Notes: a model not told the origin generated them from the sequence alone. Numbered from the stretch's first letter, positions 1 to 8,573 are shown. The stretch: DNA of 64,000 bases from Cohnella phaseoli (GCF_003386235.1 NZ_QRDZ01000018.1:1-64000); one strand, 5' to 3'. Translations and numbers: made by a program.

Positions 1-185
1 GTCATACTACGTTAGGCAAAGATAAATGAATATCCAATTTTGTGGAAAATCGCGTCTCCTGTTCCTGCTCTGATTTTTTTGGCTTACTGGGAAGAAAATC
101 AAATGGAAAAATATGAAACCTAATCACAATATTGGATTAGGCCTCACCCTTCGACTATTATGTCAGGTTTGATGCATGACTAGTG

Positions 186-340
186 ACTTTCTTGGCCTCC
201 ACGTCCCGGCCTGGGCAAGATCAAGGCACTTTCTTAGCCTCCATGTCCCGGCCAGGGCCCGGTCAAGGCACTTTTTTGGCCTCCGCGCCCCAGATTGGGC
301 CCGATCAAGGCACTTTCTTGGCCTCCGCGCCCCGGCTTCG
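186..340. repeat. 42-bp tandem repeat array, about 3.6 copies
   Basis: Units begin at 186, 228, 270 and 312, an exact 42-bp period. Each starts ACTTTCTTGGCCTCC or a close variant, followed by a C-rich block and a gatcaagg/gtcaagg end. Units differ at several positions. Because 42 is a multiple of three, two frames stay open with a 14-residue repeat, but there is no ribosome binding site or credible product. The rest of 1-434 holds AT-rich sequence (1-175) with no recognised gene or RNA. Confidence 0.8.
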
Positions 341-434
341 GTTCCCCCAATTTCCCCCTACAACATTCCGTTCCCCTACCCTTGCCAAATGCAAGCTCAC
401 GGTGCGAGAAAACAAGAGTTGTCCTACGCGGCGA

Positions 435-965
435 TTACTTGTCCACCTTGTCCTTGTACAGCTCCCGCATCACATGGCCGAGCTCCGGCACGATCAGGCG
501 CGTCATCGCGAGACGGACAGCGCCGGTCGAGCCTGGCATCGAGAAGATGGCGGTCGCTCCGATCGTGCCGGCGATGGCGCGGGACAGAATGGCGGCTGAG
601 CCGATGTCCTCGGCGAAGCTGAGATAGCGGAAAATTTCGCCGAAGCCCGGCATTTCCTTCTGCAGCTGATCGCGGACCGCCTCGAACGTCGTGTCCCTGC
701 CTGCAATTCCCGTCCCTCCGTTAAGCAGAACGGCTTCAACAAGAGGATTGCCCGCGGCCTCCCGCAGCAGCGCGGAGATTCCGACGTAGTCGTCCTTCAC
801 AATCGCGTAAGCAGCGATAGTATGTCCGCCTGCCACTAGCAGTTCGCGGATGAGCTGTCCGCTCTTGTCCGTCTCCGGCGTGCGCGTGTCGGATACGGTA
901 ATGATGGAGCAAGCGACGCTGGCGGGAGCTTCCCGGCGGTGCTGCTCGGTTGAATTCGATGTCAT
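435..965 (-). CDS. moaB: MoaB/Mog-family molybdenum cofactor biosynthesis protein
   Basis: The product is about 176 residues, the usual size for MoaB. This family adenylylates molybdopterin or has a related role in molybdenum cofactor assembly in the cytoplasm. The family hallmarks are visible: the N-terminal strand with ITVSDTR, the D-S-G-Q segment, and the central LNGGTGIAGRD motif of the molybdopterin-binding fold, followed by an SMPGSTGA loop near the C-terminus. I place the start at 965 because GGAAGG lies about 10 bases upstream. A longer reading frame runs up to 1106 but consists of low-complexity sequence from a TGAGTA repeat. No other moa/moe gene is nearby. Family assignment is sure; whether it is MoaB or MogA in function is less so. 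Confidence 0.88.
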   Translation of the reverse strand: MTSNSTEQHRREAPASVACSIITVSDTRTPETDKSGQLIRELLVAGGHTIAAYAIVKDDYVGISALLREAAGNPLVEAVLLNGGTGIAGRDTTFEAVRDQLQKEMPGFGEIFRYLSFAEDIGSAAILSRAIAGTIGATAIFSMPGSTGAVRLAMTRLIVPELGHVMRELYKDKVDK

Positions 966-1070
966 GGAGAACGTTTCCTTCCCTATCGGTTTCCTAGAAA
1001 ATAACAGATATTCGACACGGAGACAAGCGAAAAGAGCAACCGGCGAGAGCTCGTCTAACGATTTTGCCAA

Positions 1071-1094
1071 TGAGTATGAGTATGAGTATGAGTA
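1071..1094. repeat. Hexanucleotide microsatellite, four TGAGTA copies
   Basis: Four perfect TGAGTA units lie end to end, followed by a partial GAGTA copy. The array sits about 105 bases upstream of the moaB start, in its likely 5' region, and about 145 bases before the divergent aldo/keto reductase. Confidence 0.85.
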
Positions 1095-1237
1095 GAGTAC
1101 GAGCAAGGGGACATAACACAGTCTATAGAGGAACGGTTGCGCGCGATCGGATCAAGGGCTATTGTAGATTACAGACAGGAGCGGGGGCGAACTGGGCAAA
1201 GCTGCTGTGATGCGGAGAACGGGAGGAGTAAACGAGA

Positions 1238-2212
1238 ATGAAATATAAAACGGTAGGAAAAACGGGCATTCAAGTATCGGAGCTGTGCTTCGGCACGATG
1301 TCGTTCGGAGGCAATGCCGACCGCGAGACGTCCAAGCAATTGTTTCATCGTTGTCTGGACAAGGGAATCAACTTCTTCGACAGCGCGAACGTCTATAGCG
1401 GCGGGGTGGCGGAAGAGATTCTCGGCGAATTGATCGCAGGCAGGCGGGACGAAGTGGTCATTACCTCTAAGGCCGGCTTCCCGTCCGGAACCGATCTCAA
1501 CGCCCGGGGCTCCTCGCGCCGACATCTGTTTTTGGCCGTGGAGCAGAGCTTGAAGCGGCTTAAGACCGACCGCATCGAGTTTTATTTTATCCATCGATTC
1601 GATTCGCTGACCTCGATCGAGGAGACCGTTCGTGCGTTGGACGACCTGCGCCGGCAAGGCAAAATTTTGTACTCGGCCGTCAGCAACTGGGCGGCCTGGC
1701 AGATCGCCAAAGCGCTTGGCGTTTCCGCCAAGGAGTGCCTGGCCGGCTTCGAGTTAATCCAGCCGATGTATAATCTCGTCAAGCGCCAGGCCGAGGTCGA
1801 GATTTTGCCGTTAGCGGAATCCGAGAAACTAGGCGTCATCAGCTACAGCCCCCTCGGGGGAGGGCTGCTGACCGGCAAATACGGCATCGGCAAACGGCCG
1901 GAAACCGGCAGACTGGTGGAGCAGAACAACTATACGAAGCGTTACGAAAATGAAACCTACTATGCGATCGCCGACAGGTTCTCCGCTTATGCGAGCGAGC
2001 GGGGCATCCATCCGGCTACGCTTGCGGTAGCATGGGTGCTGAGTCATCCGGCGATTACGGCTCCGATTATCGGAGCGCGAAGCGTGGAGCAACTGGAGCC
2101 GTCGCTGGCGGCGGTAGATTTGGAATTCACCGAGGAATGGCGCAAGGAGATTACGGCGCTGTCGATCGATCCTCCGCTGGCGACGGATCGCAGCGAAGAG
2201 GCCGCGAACTGA
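1238..2212 (+). CDS. Aldo/keto reductase
   Basis: This 324-residue protein belongs to the NAD(P)H-dependent aldo/keto reductase superfamily, YhdN/Kv-beta-like branch (TIM barrel, cytoplasmic). The catalytic tetrad is visible: Asp48 and Tyr53 in FFDSANVYSGG, Lys78 in VITSKAG and His119 in FYFIHR. The N-terminal GKTGIQVSELCFGTMSFGG and the C-terminal PIIGARS cofactor-binding segment are typical. GGGAGGAG precedes the ATG by about 9 bases. The next gene begins 22 bases downstream, so the two are probably co-transcribed. The substrate cannot be told from sequence. Pairing with a methionine sulfoxide reductase suggests, by inference, a redox or carbonyl stress role. Confidence 0.9.
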   Translation: MKYKTVGKTGIQVSELCFGTMSFGGNADRETSKQLFHRCLDKGINFFDSANVYSGGVAEEILGELIAGRRDEVVITSKAGFPSGTDLNARGSSRRHLFLAVEQSLKRLKTDRIEFYFIHRFDSLTSIEETVRALDDLRRQGKILYSAVSNWAAWQIAKALGVSAKECLAGFELIQPMYNLVKRQAEVEILPLAESEKLGVISYSPLGGGLLTGKYGIGKRPETGRLVEQNNYTKRYENETYYAIADRFSAYASERGIHPATLAVAWVLSHPAITAPIIGARSVEQLEPSLAAVDLEFTEEWRKEITALSIDPPLATDRSEEAAN

Positions 2213-2234
2213 TTGCGCGAAAGGAGAAAGCAGC

Positions 2235-2720
2235 ATGTTCGCCAAAGAAATCTACACCGGAACGAAGGAAGAAAACTACGGGACGTTGACGTACCAATTG
2301 GAGCACCTCGTGAAGGACGAGCCGAATCGCATCGCTAATCTGGCCAACGCCTCGGCTCTGCTGAACCAATTTCTCCAAGAAATCAATTGGGTCGGTTTTT
2401 ACTTGCTTGAGGGAGAGAGGGAGCTTGTACTGGGGCCGTTCCAGGGACTGCCCGCGTGTATTCGCATCCCTCTCGGCAAAGGCGTGTGCGGGGCAGCGGC
2501 GCAGAAGGGAGAAACGATCGTCGTCGACGACGTGCACCAGTATCCCGGCCACATCGCCTGCGATGCCGCTTCGAATTCGGAGATTGTTCTTCCTCTAAGG
2601 GATCGGAACGGACGCCTGATCGGGGTACTCGATATCGACAGCCCCCGCTTCTCCCGTTTCGACGAGGACGACGTCCGCGGCTTGAACCGATTCGTAGAAG
2701 CGCTTAGTTCCTATCTGTAA
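2235..2720 (+). CDS. GAF-domain free methionine-(R)-sulfoxide reductase
   Basis: The 161-residue single GAF-domain protein matches fRMsr (E. coli MsrC, yeast and Bacillus YtsP/YebR family), which reduces free methionine-R-sulfoxide. Three cysteines, Cys75 (LPACIRI), Cys85 (GKGVCG) and Cys109 (HIACDA), have exactly the 10 and 24 residue spacing of the catalytic and resolving cysteines of the family. The NWVGFYLL and VLDIDSP segments are also typical. The start at 2235 follows AAAGGAG by a normal distance. It lies 22 bases after the aldo/keto reductase and is followed by a hairpin terminator. Confidence 0.92.
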   Translation: MFAKEIYTGTKEENYGTLTYQLEHLVKDEPNRIANLANASALLNQFLQEINWVGFYLLEGERELVLGPFQGLPACIRIPLGKGVCGAAAQKGETIVVDDVHQYPGHIACDAASNSEIVLPLRDRNGRLIGVLDIDSPRFSRFDEDDVRGLNRFVEALSSYL

Positions 2721-2749
2721 CGGACAGGGAACCCCGTCTGCAAGCCCAA

Positions 2750-2796
2750 AAGAGGCTTCCCGCACGGCATCGGATGATGCGCGCGAGAAGCCTCTT
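2750..2796. terminator. Bidirectional hairpin terminator
   Basis: AAGAGGCTTC (2750-2759) pairs with GAAGCCTCTT (2787-2796). It lies between convergent genes, with A/T flanks on both sides, and could serve both strands. Confidence 0.6.
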
Positions 2797-2799
2797 CGA

Positions 2800-3321
2800 T
2801 TATTGCGGAGCTTGCTGCCCTTGATCTTGCTCTTTCGACGTTCCTTCCGCTTCCGAATCGAGCGGTTCCTCGGCGATCGGATCGGGGACGGCGGCGGTTG
2901 CCAATGGCCCCTTCGCCTCGGCTGGCTCCCTGACGAAGCGATCCACTATGACCGGCACGACCAGCGTTAAGACGTAAGCGAATGTCATCCACACCGCATA
3001 GGCGTGATGCTGTCCTTCGGTGAAGGAGGAGAATACCGAGTCCCGGTGCCAAACGACGAAAGCGTTCAGCAGCAATCCGATGACCGCAGCCGCATACCCG
3101 AATCGGGCCGCGGAGCCGCGCTCCTTGACAAGTCTTAGTCTGACGATCAAGGCTAGGCCGATCAGCAGCAGGAACGACAGCATTTCGAGCAGGAACAGCG
3201 AAGTTCCGAAATAAGCTTCTCCGACTTCAAGCAGGACCCAGTCCCCGAACAACAGAAAGAAAAGGGTCGGTACGGCCCACACCGCCAGGCCTAGTCCAGC
3301 AATAATCAGTCCCTGCCGCAT
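2800..3321 (-). CDS. Four-helix integral membrane protein of unknown function
   Basis: A 173-residue protein with four predicted membrane segments: near the N-terminus (LIIAGLGLAVWAV), then FLLEMLSFLLLIGLALIV, a third around AAAVIGLLLNAFVVW and a fourth around FAYVLTLVVPVIV. A charged, acidic, Gln-rich tail of about 45 residues ends the protein and should be cytoplasmic or extracellular according to topology. I chose the ATG at 3321 because AAAGGA precedes it by 9 bases; the frame is open up to 3387, but no ribosome binding site supports the upstream ATGs. I do not recognise the family. Confidence 0.7.
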   Translation of the reverse strand: MRQGLIIAGLGLAVWAVPTLFFLLFGDWVLLEVGEAYFGTSLFLLEMLSFLLLIGLALIVRLRLVKERGSAARFGYAAAVIGLLLNAFVVWHRDSVFSSFTEGQHHAYAVWMTFAYVLTLVVPVIVDRFVREPAEAKGPLATAAVPDPIAEEPLDSEAEGTSKEQDQGQQAPQ

Positions 3322-3474
3322 CGTGATCTGTCCTTTCGCTACTTGTGTGTTCTGTCGTTCTGCCATGTATTCGACAGGGTCAAGCAAAATCCTTCCCGAA
3401 ACGCCGAGCCTATGCCTAAAATGATCGACAGGCTTCCGGGAATGCCTTATGAACTAAATTCTAGATCAATCGGT

Positions 3475-4446
3475 TTAAGGCACCAAGCTGCGCAGCACGG
3501 TCATCGACCCGTCCAGCGTGTAGCCGCCCAGGTTGGCCGGCAGCAGGAAGCAGTCCCCGGATTTGGCGTCGACCAGGCCGTTCTCCCAGCCGATCGTACC
3601 GCTGCCTTCGCAGACGATGACGATGACGAAGCTGTCCGCCGTCGTCGACAGCGACCAAGGCCCGCGCACAATGCCCTTATCCGTCTTGAAATACGGCGAT
3701 TTGGCCAGCGTCAGCCATTCGCCCGGCACGGCGGACGACGTATCCATACGCTCGGCTCCCGCGCCTTCATAAGCCGTCACGTTCAGCGAATCCTCGATAT
3801 GCAGCTCGCGCGGCTTGCCGTCCAGACCCGGACGATCGTAATCGTACAGCCGGTACGTCGTATCGGAGTTCTGCTGAATTTCCGCCACGACCACGCCCGC
3901 GCACAGCGCATGCACCGTTCCGGCCGGAATGTAGAACGTGTCGCCCGCCTTGACGGATACCTCTTGCAAGCAGTCCATAATCCGGTTTTCCTCGATCGCT
4001 TGGGCCATCGCATCGCGATCGACGCCCGGCTTCAGGCCGTAAATGATTTTCGCATCCGGCTTGGCGTCCAGCACGTACCACATTTCCGTCTTGCCGAGTT
4101 CGCCTTGCGGAAGCTTCTCGTACGTATCGTTCGGATGAACCTGGATCGACAGGTCGTCATTGCAGTCGAGCAGCTTGATCAGCAGCGGAAAACGTCCGTT
4201 GCCGGAAGCGCCGCCCTTCGTCCCGAACCAGGCTTCGCCGACCGCTTCGCGGATCTCATCCAGACCTTTGCCCGCGAATGCTCCGTTCGTGACATGCGAT
4301 ACGCCGTTCGGGTGGTCGGCGATCATCCAGCCTTCGCCGATCGCGCCTGCGGGCACGTCGAAGCCGAACTTCTCCAGCGCGCGGCCTCCCCACACTCTTT
4401 CTTTAAATTCCGGTTTAAAATGCAGCGGATAAGGTTGTACGCTCAT
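3475..4446 (-). CDS. manA: Class I mannose-6-phosphate isomerase
   Basis: This 323-residue cytoplasmic zinc enzyme interconverts mannose-6-phosphate and fructose-6-phosphate, the short Bacillus ManA/Pmi type. The first zinc-site motif IQVHPND carries Gln102 and His104. Glu121 lies in KTEMWYV and His179 in YIPAGTVHAL. The active-site arginine is Arg199 in TTYRLYDYDR. The N-terminal FKERVWGG is a family signature. AGGAGG stands upstream of the ATG. It stands alone between a membrane protein and the ytqB/ytqA pair, reading in the same direction as both. Confidence 0.95.
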   Translation of the reverse strand: MSVQPYPLHFKPEFKERVWGGRALEKFGFDVPAGAIGEGWMIADHPNGVSHVTNGAFAGKGLDEIREAVGEAWFGTKGGASGNGRFPLLIKLLDCNDDLSIQVHPNDTYEKLPQGELGKTEMWYVLDAKPDAKIIYGLKPGVDRDAMAQAIEENRIMDCLQEVSVKAGDTFYIPAGTVHALCAGVVVAEIQQNSDTTYRLYDYDRPGLDGKPRELHIEDSLNVTAYEGAGAERMDTSSAVPGEWLTLAKSPYFKTDKGIVRGPWSLSTTADSFVIVIVCEGSGTIGWENGLVDAKSGDCFLLPANLGGYTLDGSMTVLRSLVP

Positions 4447-4471
4447 TTCGTTATAGCCTCCTAATAGTCGA

Positions 4472-5050
4472 TTATCGTTTGGTTAATGCAATGAGATAAG
4501 GCGAAGCCGGCTTCTGCGGAAAACGATAGACAACGGTCTGAGCGGTCGTCTGCGGAAGCTCCGCCGCCCAAGCTTCAACGGCGTCCGCTTCGTCCTTGCC
4601 GCCTTCGTGGCCGGGGTAGACGACAACGGTAAGCGCTCCGCCGGGGCGCAGCAGACGGACCGCCGCTTCCAGCGCGGCCAGCGTCGTACCGGGCAGCGTG
4701 ATTAGCGGGGAAGAGGCGCCGGGCAAGTAGCCGAGGTTGAACATCACCGCGGCTATGCGGCCGTGCAGCTCGGCGGGCAGCGCCGCCTCCATCGTCTCGT
4801 GGCCGGCCAGCACCAGCTCCGCCGGAGCAAGTGCTTTGCCGTCCGGCTCGCCCGCCAAGCGGCGGCGCGTGTTTTCCAGCGCCTCCGCCTGCACGTCGAA
4901 GGCGAATACCCGACCTCGCGGGCCGACGGATTGCGCCAGAAACAATGTATCCGAGCCGTTGCCGGCCGTCGCGTCCACGACGCAGTCGCCCGGCCCCGCG
5001 CGCTCCTTCACCCAGCGCTGCGCCTGACTAAGCACGGAGAGAAAACCCAT
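4472..5050 (-). CDS. ytqB: YtqB/MnmM-type class I SAM methyltransferase
   Basis: The 192-residue Rossmann methyltransferase carries SAM motif I as DATAGNGSDT and a downstream FNLGYLPG motif that replaces the usual NPPY, matching the YtqB family. From the literature as I recall it, YtqB (MnmM) performs the last methylation of the mnm5 group on the wobble uridine of certain tRNAs in Bacillus-type bacteria. The immediate upstream gene on the same strand is the radical SAM ytqA, the same pairing as in Bacillus subtilis, which supports the assignment. GGGAGGAG precedes the ATG. The exact reaction here is inferred from family and neighbourhood. Confidence 0.85.
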   Translation of the reverse strand: MGFLSVLSQAQRWVKERAGPGDCVVDATAGNGSDTLFLAQSVGPRGRVFAFDVQAEALENTRRRLAGEPDGKALAPAELVLAGHETMEAALPAELHGRIAAVMFNLGYLPGASSPLITLPGTTLAALEAAVRLLRPGGALTVVVYPGHEGGKDEADAVEAWAAELPQTTAQTVVYRFPQKPASPYLIALTKR

Positions 5051-5187
5051 GCGTTTCTAGCTCCTCCCAATCTTTGACTTGTCAGCTGTCACCTGAACGG
5101 CGAGAGCCAAAAGGGGCTGCCCGTAAGGGACTTTTCCCCTCTCAGTCCATGTCCTGTCCTATCCGTTGAACGGCGGGGCCGAAGAGG

Positions 5188-6156
5188 TTACGTACGGGAC
5201 GTCCCCTCCCAGGCTTTGCCCTGCCAGCTGTCGCGGCGAGTCAACTCGTCGTCGATGGCGTTCAGTACTTCCCATTTGCGCAGGCTCCACATCGGCCCAA
5301 TCAGCAGATCGCGCGGGGCGTCTCCCGTCAAGCGGTGGACGATCATCTCCGGCGGAAGCAGCTCCAGCGAGTCGACGACGAGCGATACGTATTCGTCCAT
5401 CTCGAGGAAACGCAGCAGCCCGTCTTTCCACTGGCGCACCATCGGCGTTTTGCGCATGAGGTGGAGCAGGTGGATTTTAATGCCCTGCACGTCCATGCCG
5501 GCGACGGTTCGCACCGTATCCAGCATCATCTCCCGTGTCTCTCCCGGCAGGCCGTGAATAATGTGGGCGCACACGCGGATACCTCGTTCCCTCAGCCGCC
5601 GAACCGCATCGACGAAGCATTCCGTGTCGTGAGCACGGTTGATGAGCTGCGAGGTCGATTCATGGATCGTCTGAAGACCCATCTCAACCCATAAATAAGT
5701 GCGCTCGTTCAGCTCGGCCAAATAATCGACGACATCGTCCGGCAAGCAGTCCGGGCGGGTGGCGATGGACAATCCGACGACGCCGGGCTGCTCCAGAATG
5801 ACCTCGTAGTATTCCCGCAGCGTCTCCACCGGAGCGTAGGTGTTCGTGTATGCCTGGAAGTAGCCGATATATTTCGCCTCCGGCCACTTCAAATGCTGAC
5901 GGTCGCGTATTTGATTGAACTGGGATACGAGATCGTCGCGCCGGCTGCCGGCGAAATCTCCGGAGCCTCTCGTGCTGCAGAACGTGCAGCCGCCCGCGGC
6001 AATAGTGCCGTCCCGGTTCGGGCAAGTAAACCCGGCGTCGAGCATCACCTTGAAAATTTTCGTTCCGAACGTCTCGCGCATTTCGTAATTCCATGTATGA
6101 AATCTTTTGCCCGTCCAGAGCAGTGGAGCTCGTTGTTCCGTTTCGGTCATGTCCAT
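5188..6156 (-). CDS. ytqA: YtqA-type radical SAM protein (TIGR01212 family)
   Basis: A 322-residue radical SAM enzyme with the cluster-binding cysteines Cys45, Cys57 and Cys60 (CX11CX2C in TCPNRDGT...GGCTFC), characteristic of the YtqA/YhcC family related to the Elp3 branch. Further family signs are YFQAYTNTYAP, LSIATRPDCLP, WVEMGLQTIHE and HIIHGLPGET. In Bacillus it has been linked (MnmL, from memory) to conversion of cmnm5 to nm5 on the tRNA wobble uridine, the substrate for YtqB. AAAGGA lies 11 bases before the ATG. The two genes are 137 bases apart and probably form one unit. Confidence 0.88.
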   Translation of the reverse strand: MDMTETEQRAPLLWTGKRFHTWNYEMRETFGTKIFKVMLDAGFTCPNRDGTIAAGGCTFCSTRGSGDFAGSRRDDLVSQFNQIRDRQHLKWPEAKYIGYFQAYTNTYAPVETLREYYEVILEQPGVVGLSIATRPDCLPDDVVDYLAELNERTYLWVEMGLQTIHESTSQLINRAHDTECFVDAVRRLRERGIRVCAHIIHGLPGETREMMLDTVRTVAGMDVQGIKIHLLHLMRKTPMVRQWKDGLLRFLEMDEYVSLVVDSLELLPPEMIVHRLTGDAPRDLLIGPMWSLRKWEVLNAIDDELTRRDSWQGKAWEGTSRT

Positions 6157-6325
6157 CGTTGCATCCGTCCTTTGCAGAAGTCGGTATTAATTGTAGCGAA
6201 TCTCGGGCCAAATTGCGAGAGCGGCTGTTATTGAAGGCAATCATTCATTCCGAATTCCGATTGATCGACCGCAGTTCGATTCCAAACAAACATTGAAATT
6301 CAGGCGGAAAACGGCAGCTTTAAAC

Positions 6326-6354
6326 TTGAAATACCTAACATGGTGTGTTATATT
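6326..6354 (+). promoter_or_regulatory. Sigma-A promoter for the small gene at 6478
   Basis: TTGAAA (6326-6331) and TATATT (6349-6354) are separated by 17 bases, giving a 5' leader of about 115 bases. The remaining bases of 6157-6477 show no gene or recognised RNA. Confidence 0.6.
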
Positions 6355-6477
6355 GAGAGTGCGACAAATCAATGAAAAAACCTGACATCGCACCATTTTC
6401 TGCAGCCTAACTCATCATGTTCTCATATTCGGGCAAGCTGATAGCGAAGATCAAACTCGATTGGAGAGGTGAAGGCA

Positions 6478-6663
6478 ATGAATACAGGCATACGGATTCC
6501 TCAAGGGGACGACACGGTAAAAGTGGAATTGACGGTAAAGGAAGTTTTGGCGCTGACAGGAGTAAAGTTCCCCAATAATCATAGCATTGAGATTTCCGCC
6601 AAGAAGAAGCTGAATCACGTAATCGAGGGCCACTATCTCGATGAGAGCAAGCAGGCGCATTAA
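6478..6663 (+). CDS. Small conserved-looking hypothetical protein, 61 residues
   Basis: The small protein has a charged, mixed alpha/beta composition with no membrane segment: an N-terminal strand-rich half (VKVELTVKEVLALTG) and a lysine-rich centre. The ATG at 6478 is preferred over the in-frame GTG at 6469 because GGAGAGG lies 8 bases before it. It has its own promoter and a strong terminator, so it is a monocistronic gene. I do not recognise the family; LTVKEVLALTGVKF resembles the small HTH-like or regulatory proteins common in Paenibacillus, but that is only an impression. Confidence 0.7.
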   Translation: MNTGIRIPQGDDTVKVELTVKEVLALTGVKFPNNHSIEISAKKKLNHVIEGHYLDESKQAH

Positions 6664-6687
6664 TTGAAGCGGAATACGCAATCAAAG

Positions 6688-6727
6688 GGTTGATTCCTAT
6701 AATGTGGGAATCAGCTCTTTTTTTTTA
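6688..6727 (+). terminator. Rho-independent terminator
   Basis: A ten-pair stem (6688-6697 with 6707-6716, containing G-T pairs) is followed by a run of eleven T. Confidence 0.85.
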
Positions 6728-6811
6728 TTGTCGCTCTGCCGTTTGAAGCCGTGTGGATAAGCTAGCGTTGTGCGAATAAGGGGATTTGTATAAAATAAAG
6801 TTTATTAATAA

Positions 6812-6826
6812 TGAAAATCATTATCA
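6812..6826 (+). promoter_or_regulatory. Fur box before the AraC/siderophore regulator
   Basis: TGAAAAT-C-ATTATCA matches the Bacillus 7-1-7 Fur consensus TGATAAT-N-ATTATCA with a single difference. It ends 23 bases before the start codon at 6850 and so would block transcription when iron is plentiful. Confidence 0.85.
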
Positions 6827-6849
6827 ATAACAAAAAGAGGTGATCCGAC

Positions 6850-8562
6850 ATGGCTCTACGCAATCGTTCGAAGAAACCGAATGAGTCTAGCCTATCGGCG
6901 TCTATACCTTCAACGACGGAAATAAACCGTTTCTCATTTTTACAAGAGGGAGAGCTAGGCGTGGAGCGGGCAGAAAAATACGAGGGGGCGGACGAGCCGT
7001 GGAGCTACCGCAGTCTTCGCCTGCCGCTCTGTCTGCTGCTCGTAGCGGCCAGAGGCAATCTGGAAATCCGCTCGAGCGACAACGCCGAGCTGCTGGCATG
7101 CGGCTCGGCCGCGTTCGTCGAGCAGGGGCGGTCCGTCGCTATCTCGGTGCAGCCTGCCGCCGATTACGAGGTATATCTATTCCACCTGACAACCGAATCC
7201 GTTCCCCAAACGCAAGCCTCCGGCCGCATGGGAGCTGAGGGTTTCGGCTGCCTATGCTGGTCATCTCGCGAGCATGAGGAGATCGTGTCGCTGTGCGAGA
7301 GAGTGTGCGAGCGTTTCCGGGATGAGACGCGGCTCGGACGGCTCGGCAGTCGGGCCGCACTGCAGGAGCTGGTCTATAAGGTGCTCAGAAGCGAGGGCAA
7401 ACCGAGGGAAGAGGACACGACGATCAGCGCCGTCGCCGCTACCAAGCGCTACATCGACGAGCATTACGCACAGCGGCTGACGATCGATCGGCTGTGCCGC
7501 ATAGCGAGGCTGAACGCCAAATATTATATGGAGCTGTTCAAGAAGCTTTACGGCGTAAGCCCCATCGCTTACTTGAACGAGAGGCGCATGGCCGCGGCCC
7601 GGGTGCTGCTGCTCGTTCCCGGAGCCAGCGTGCGGGAAGTGTCGCGCCGCGTCGGCTTCGGCGACGAATACTATTTCAGCCGAAGGTTTAAGCAGCATGC
7701 GGGCATGGCGCCTTCGGTCTTCAGCCGTGCGAGAAAGCTGCGGGTCGCCTCCTACAACTACCCCGTCACAGGGCAACTGCTGGCGCTAGGCATCGAGCTG
7801 TGCGCGGCCGCTTTCAGCCCGGAGTGGAGGCGACTCGCTGAGCGATACGAGGCGATAGCGCTGCGCCTTAGCGACGATTCGCATCATCGGGAGCAGCTCT
7901 GGGAAACGAATCGCGGACTGCTGCAAAATGCGGAGCCGGATCTCATTATCGGAACGGATTACATCCATTCGTGGGAGTCGGACCGTCTGCGGCAGATTGC
8001 CGACACGCATATTCTCGATTGGTGCGAGACGGACTGGCGCCGACAGCTTCAGGATATCGCATCGCTGGTCGGCTGCCGGACAGTGGCTGGGCGGTGGCTG
8101 TCCGAATACGGACGCAAAGCCGCAGTCGTTCGGGAACGCGTCAGGCGCTCCGTCCGCGACGATACGGTTCTGGCGCTGCTGGTGATGGAAACGGACTATC
8201 TCGTTTACGGCAGCCGGAATTTGGCCGATGTGCTGTATGGCGATCTCGGTCTGCGTTCGCCGCTGCCGTTCAAGGGCGTCGCCTCCATCTTGCCCGAGCG
8301 GTTAGCCGAATTCGATGCCGATCGGATTATCGTCACGGTCGGAGACTACGAAGCGGCCGAGAGCATGTGGGAGCGGTTGCAGAGCGCCGAGTGCTGGCAG
8401 CGGCTGAAGGCCGTCCGCACGGGACGTGTCTACCGGGTCCCCCTTGCTCCTTGGTTCGAATATTCCGCGACAGCCCACAGCTGCATACTCAACGAAATTT
8501 CCTGTCTTCTTGCTGATGAATGTCCATCTCAATTACCGATTATTATCCATGGCAACCCGTAA
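6850..8562 (+). CDS. Btr-like AraC regulator fused to a siderophore-binding domain
   Basis: The 570-residue protein has three parts. Residues 1-185 form a cupin-like sensory region. Residues 190-297 are an AraC DNA-binding domain with two helix-turn-helix motifs (LTIDRLCRIARLNAKYYMEL and REVSRRVGFGDEYYFSRRFK). Residues 298-570 resemble a TroA/FepB-type iron-siderophore binding domain (NYPVTGQLLALGIE, EPDLIIGTDY, RVYRVPLAPWFEYS) but lack a signal peptide. This is the architecture of Bacillus Btr, which binds a ferric siderophore in the cytoplasm and activates uptake genes. A Fur box lies upstream, and the next gene encodes a siderophore-binding lipoprotein behind a second Fur box. Likely target: that gene. 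No permease or ATPase is adjacent. Confidence 0.88.
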   Translation: MALRNRSKKPNESSLSASIPSTTEINRFSFLQEGELGVERAEKYEGADEPWSYRSLRLPLCLLLVAARGNLEIRSSDNAELLACGSAAFVEQGRSVAISVQPAADYEVYLFHLTTESVPQTQASGRMGAEGFGCLCWSSREHEEIVSLCERVCERFRDETRLGRLGSRAALQELVYKVLRSEGKPREEDTTISAVAATKRYIDEHYAQRLTIDRLCRIARLNAKYYMELFKKLYGVSPIAYLNERRMAAARVLLLVPGASVREVSRRVGFGDEYYFSRRFKQHAGMAPSVFSRARKLRVASYNYPVTGQLLALGIELCAAAFSPEWRRLAERYEAIALRLSDDSHHREQLWETNRGLLQNAEPDLIIGTDYIHSWESDRLRQIADTHILDWCETDWRRQLQDIASLVGCRTVAGRWLSEYGRKAAVVRERVRRSVRDDTVLALLVMETDYLVYGSRNLADVLYGDLGLRSPLPFKGVASILPERLAEFDADRIIVTVGDYEAAESMWERLQSAECWQRLKAVRTGRVYRVPLAPWFEYSATAHSCILNEISCLLADECPSQLPIIIHGNP

Positions 8563-8573
8563 ATGGATCGACC

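Noticed and set aside
3343..4464. 373-codon plus-strand frame
   Set aside because: Antisense to manA; composition (Arg/His-rich) typical of shadow frames.
5108..5143. Another copy of the palindromic repeat (AGGGGCTGCCCGTAAGGG)
   Set aside because: Only one outer-arm-like piece is present, with mismatches and no partner arm; too little to call.
8450..8470. tRNA-like GGTTCGAATA
   Set aside because: A T-loop-like string within the AraC coding sequence, with no acceptor stem or anticodon arm around it.
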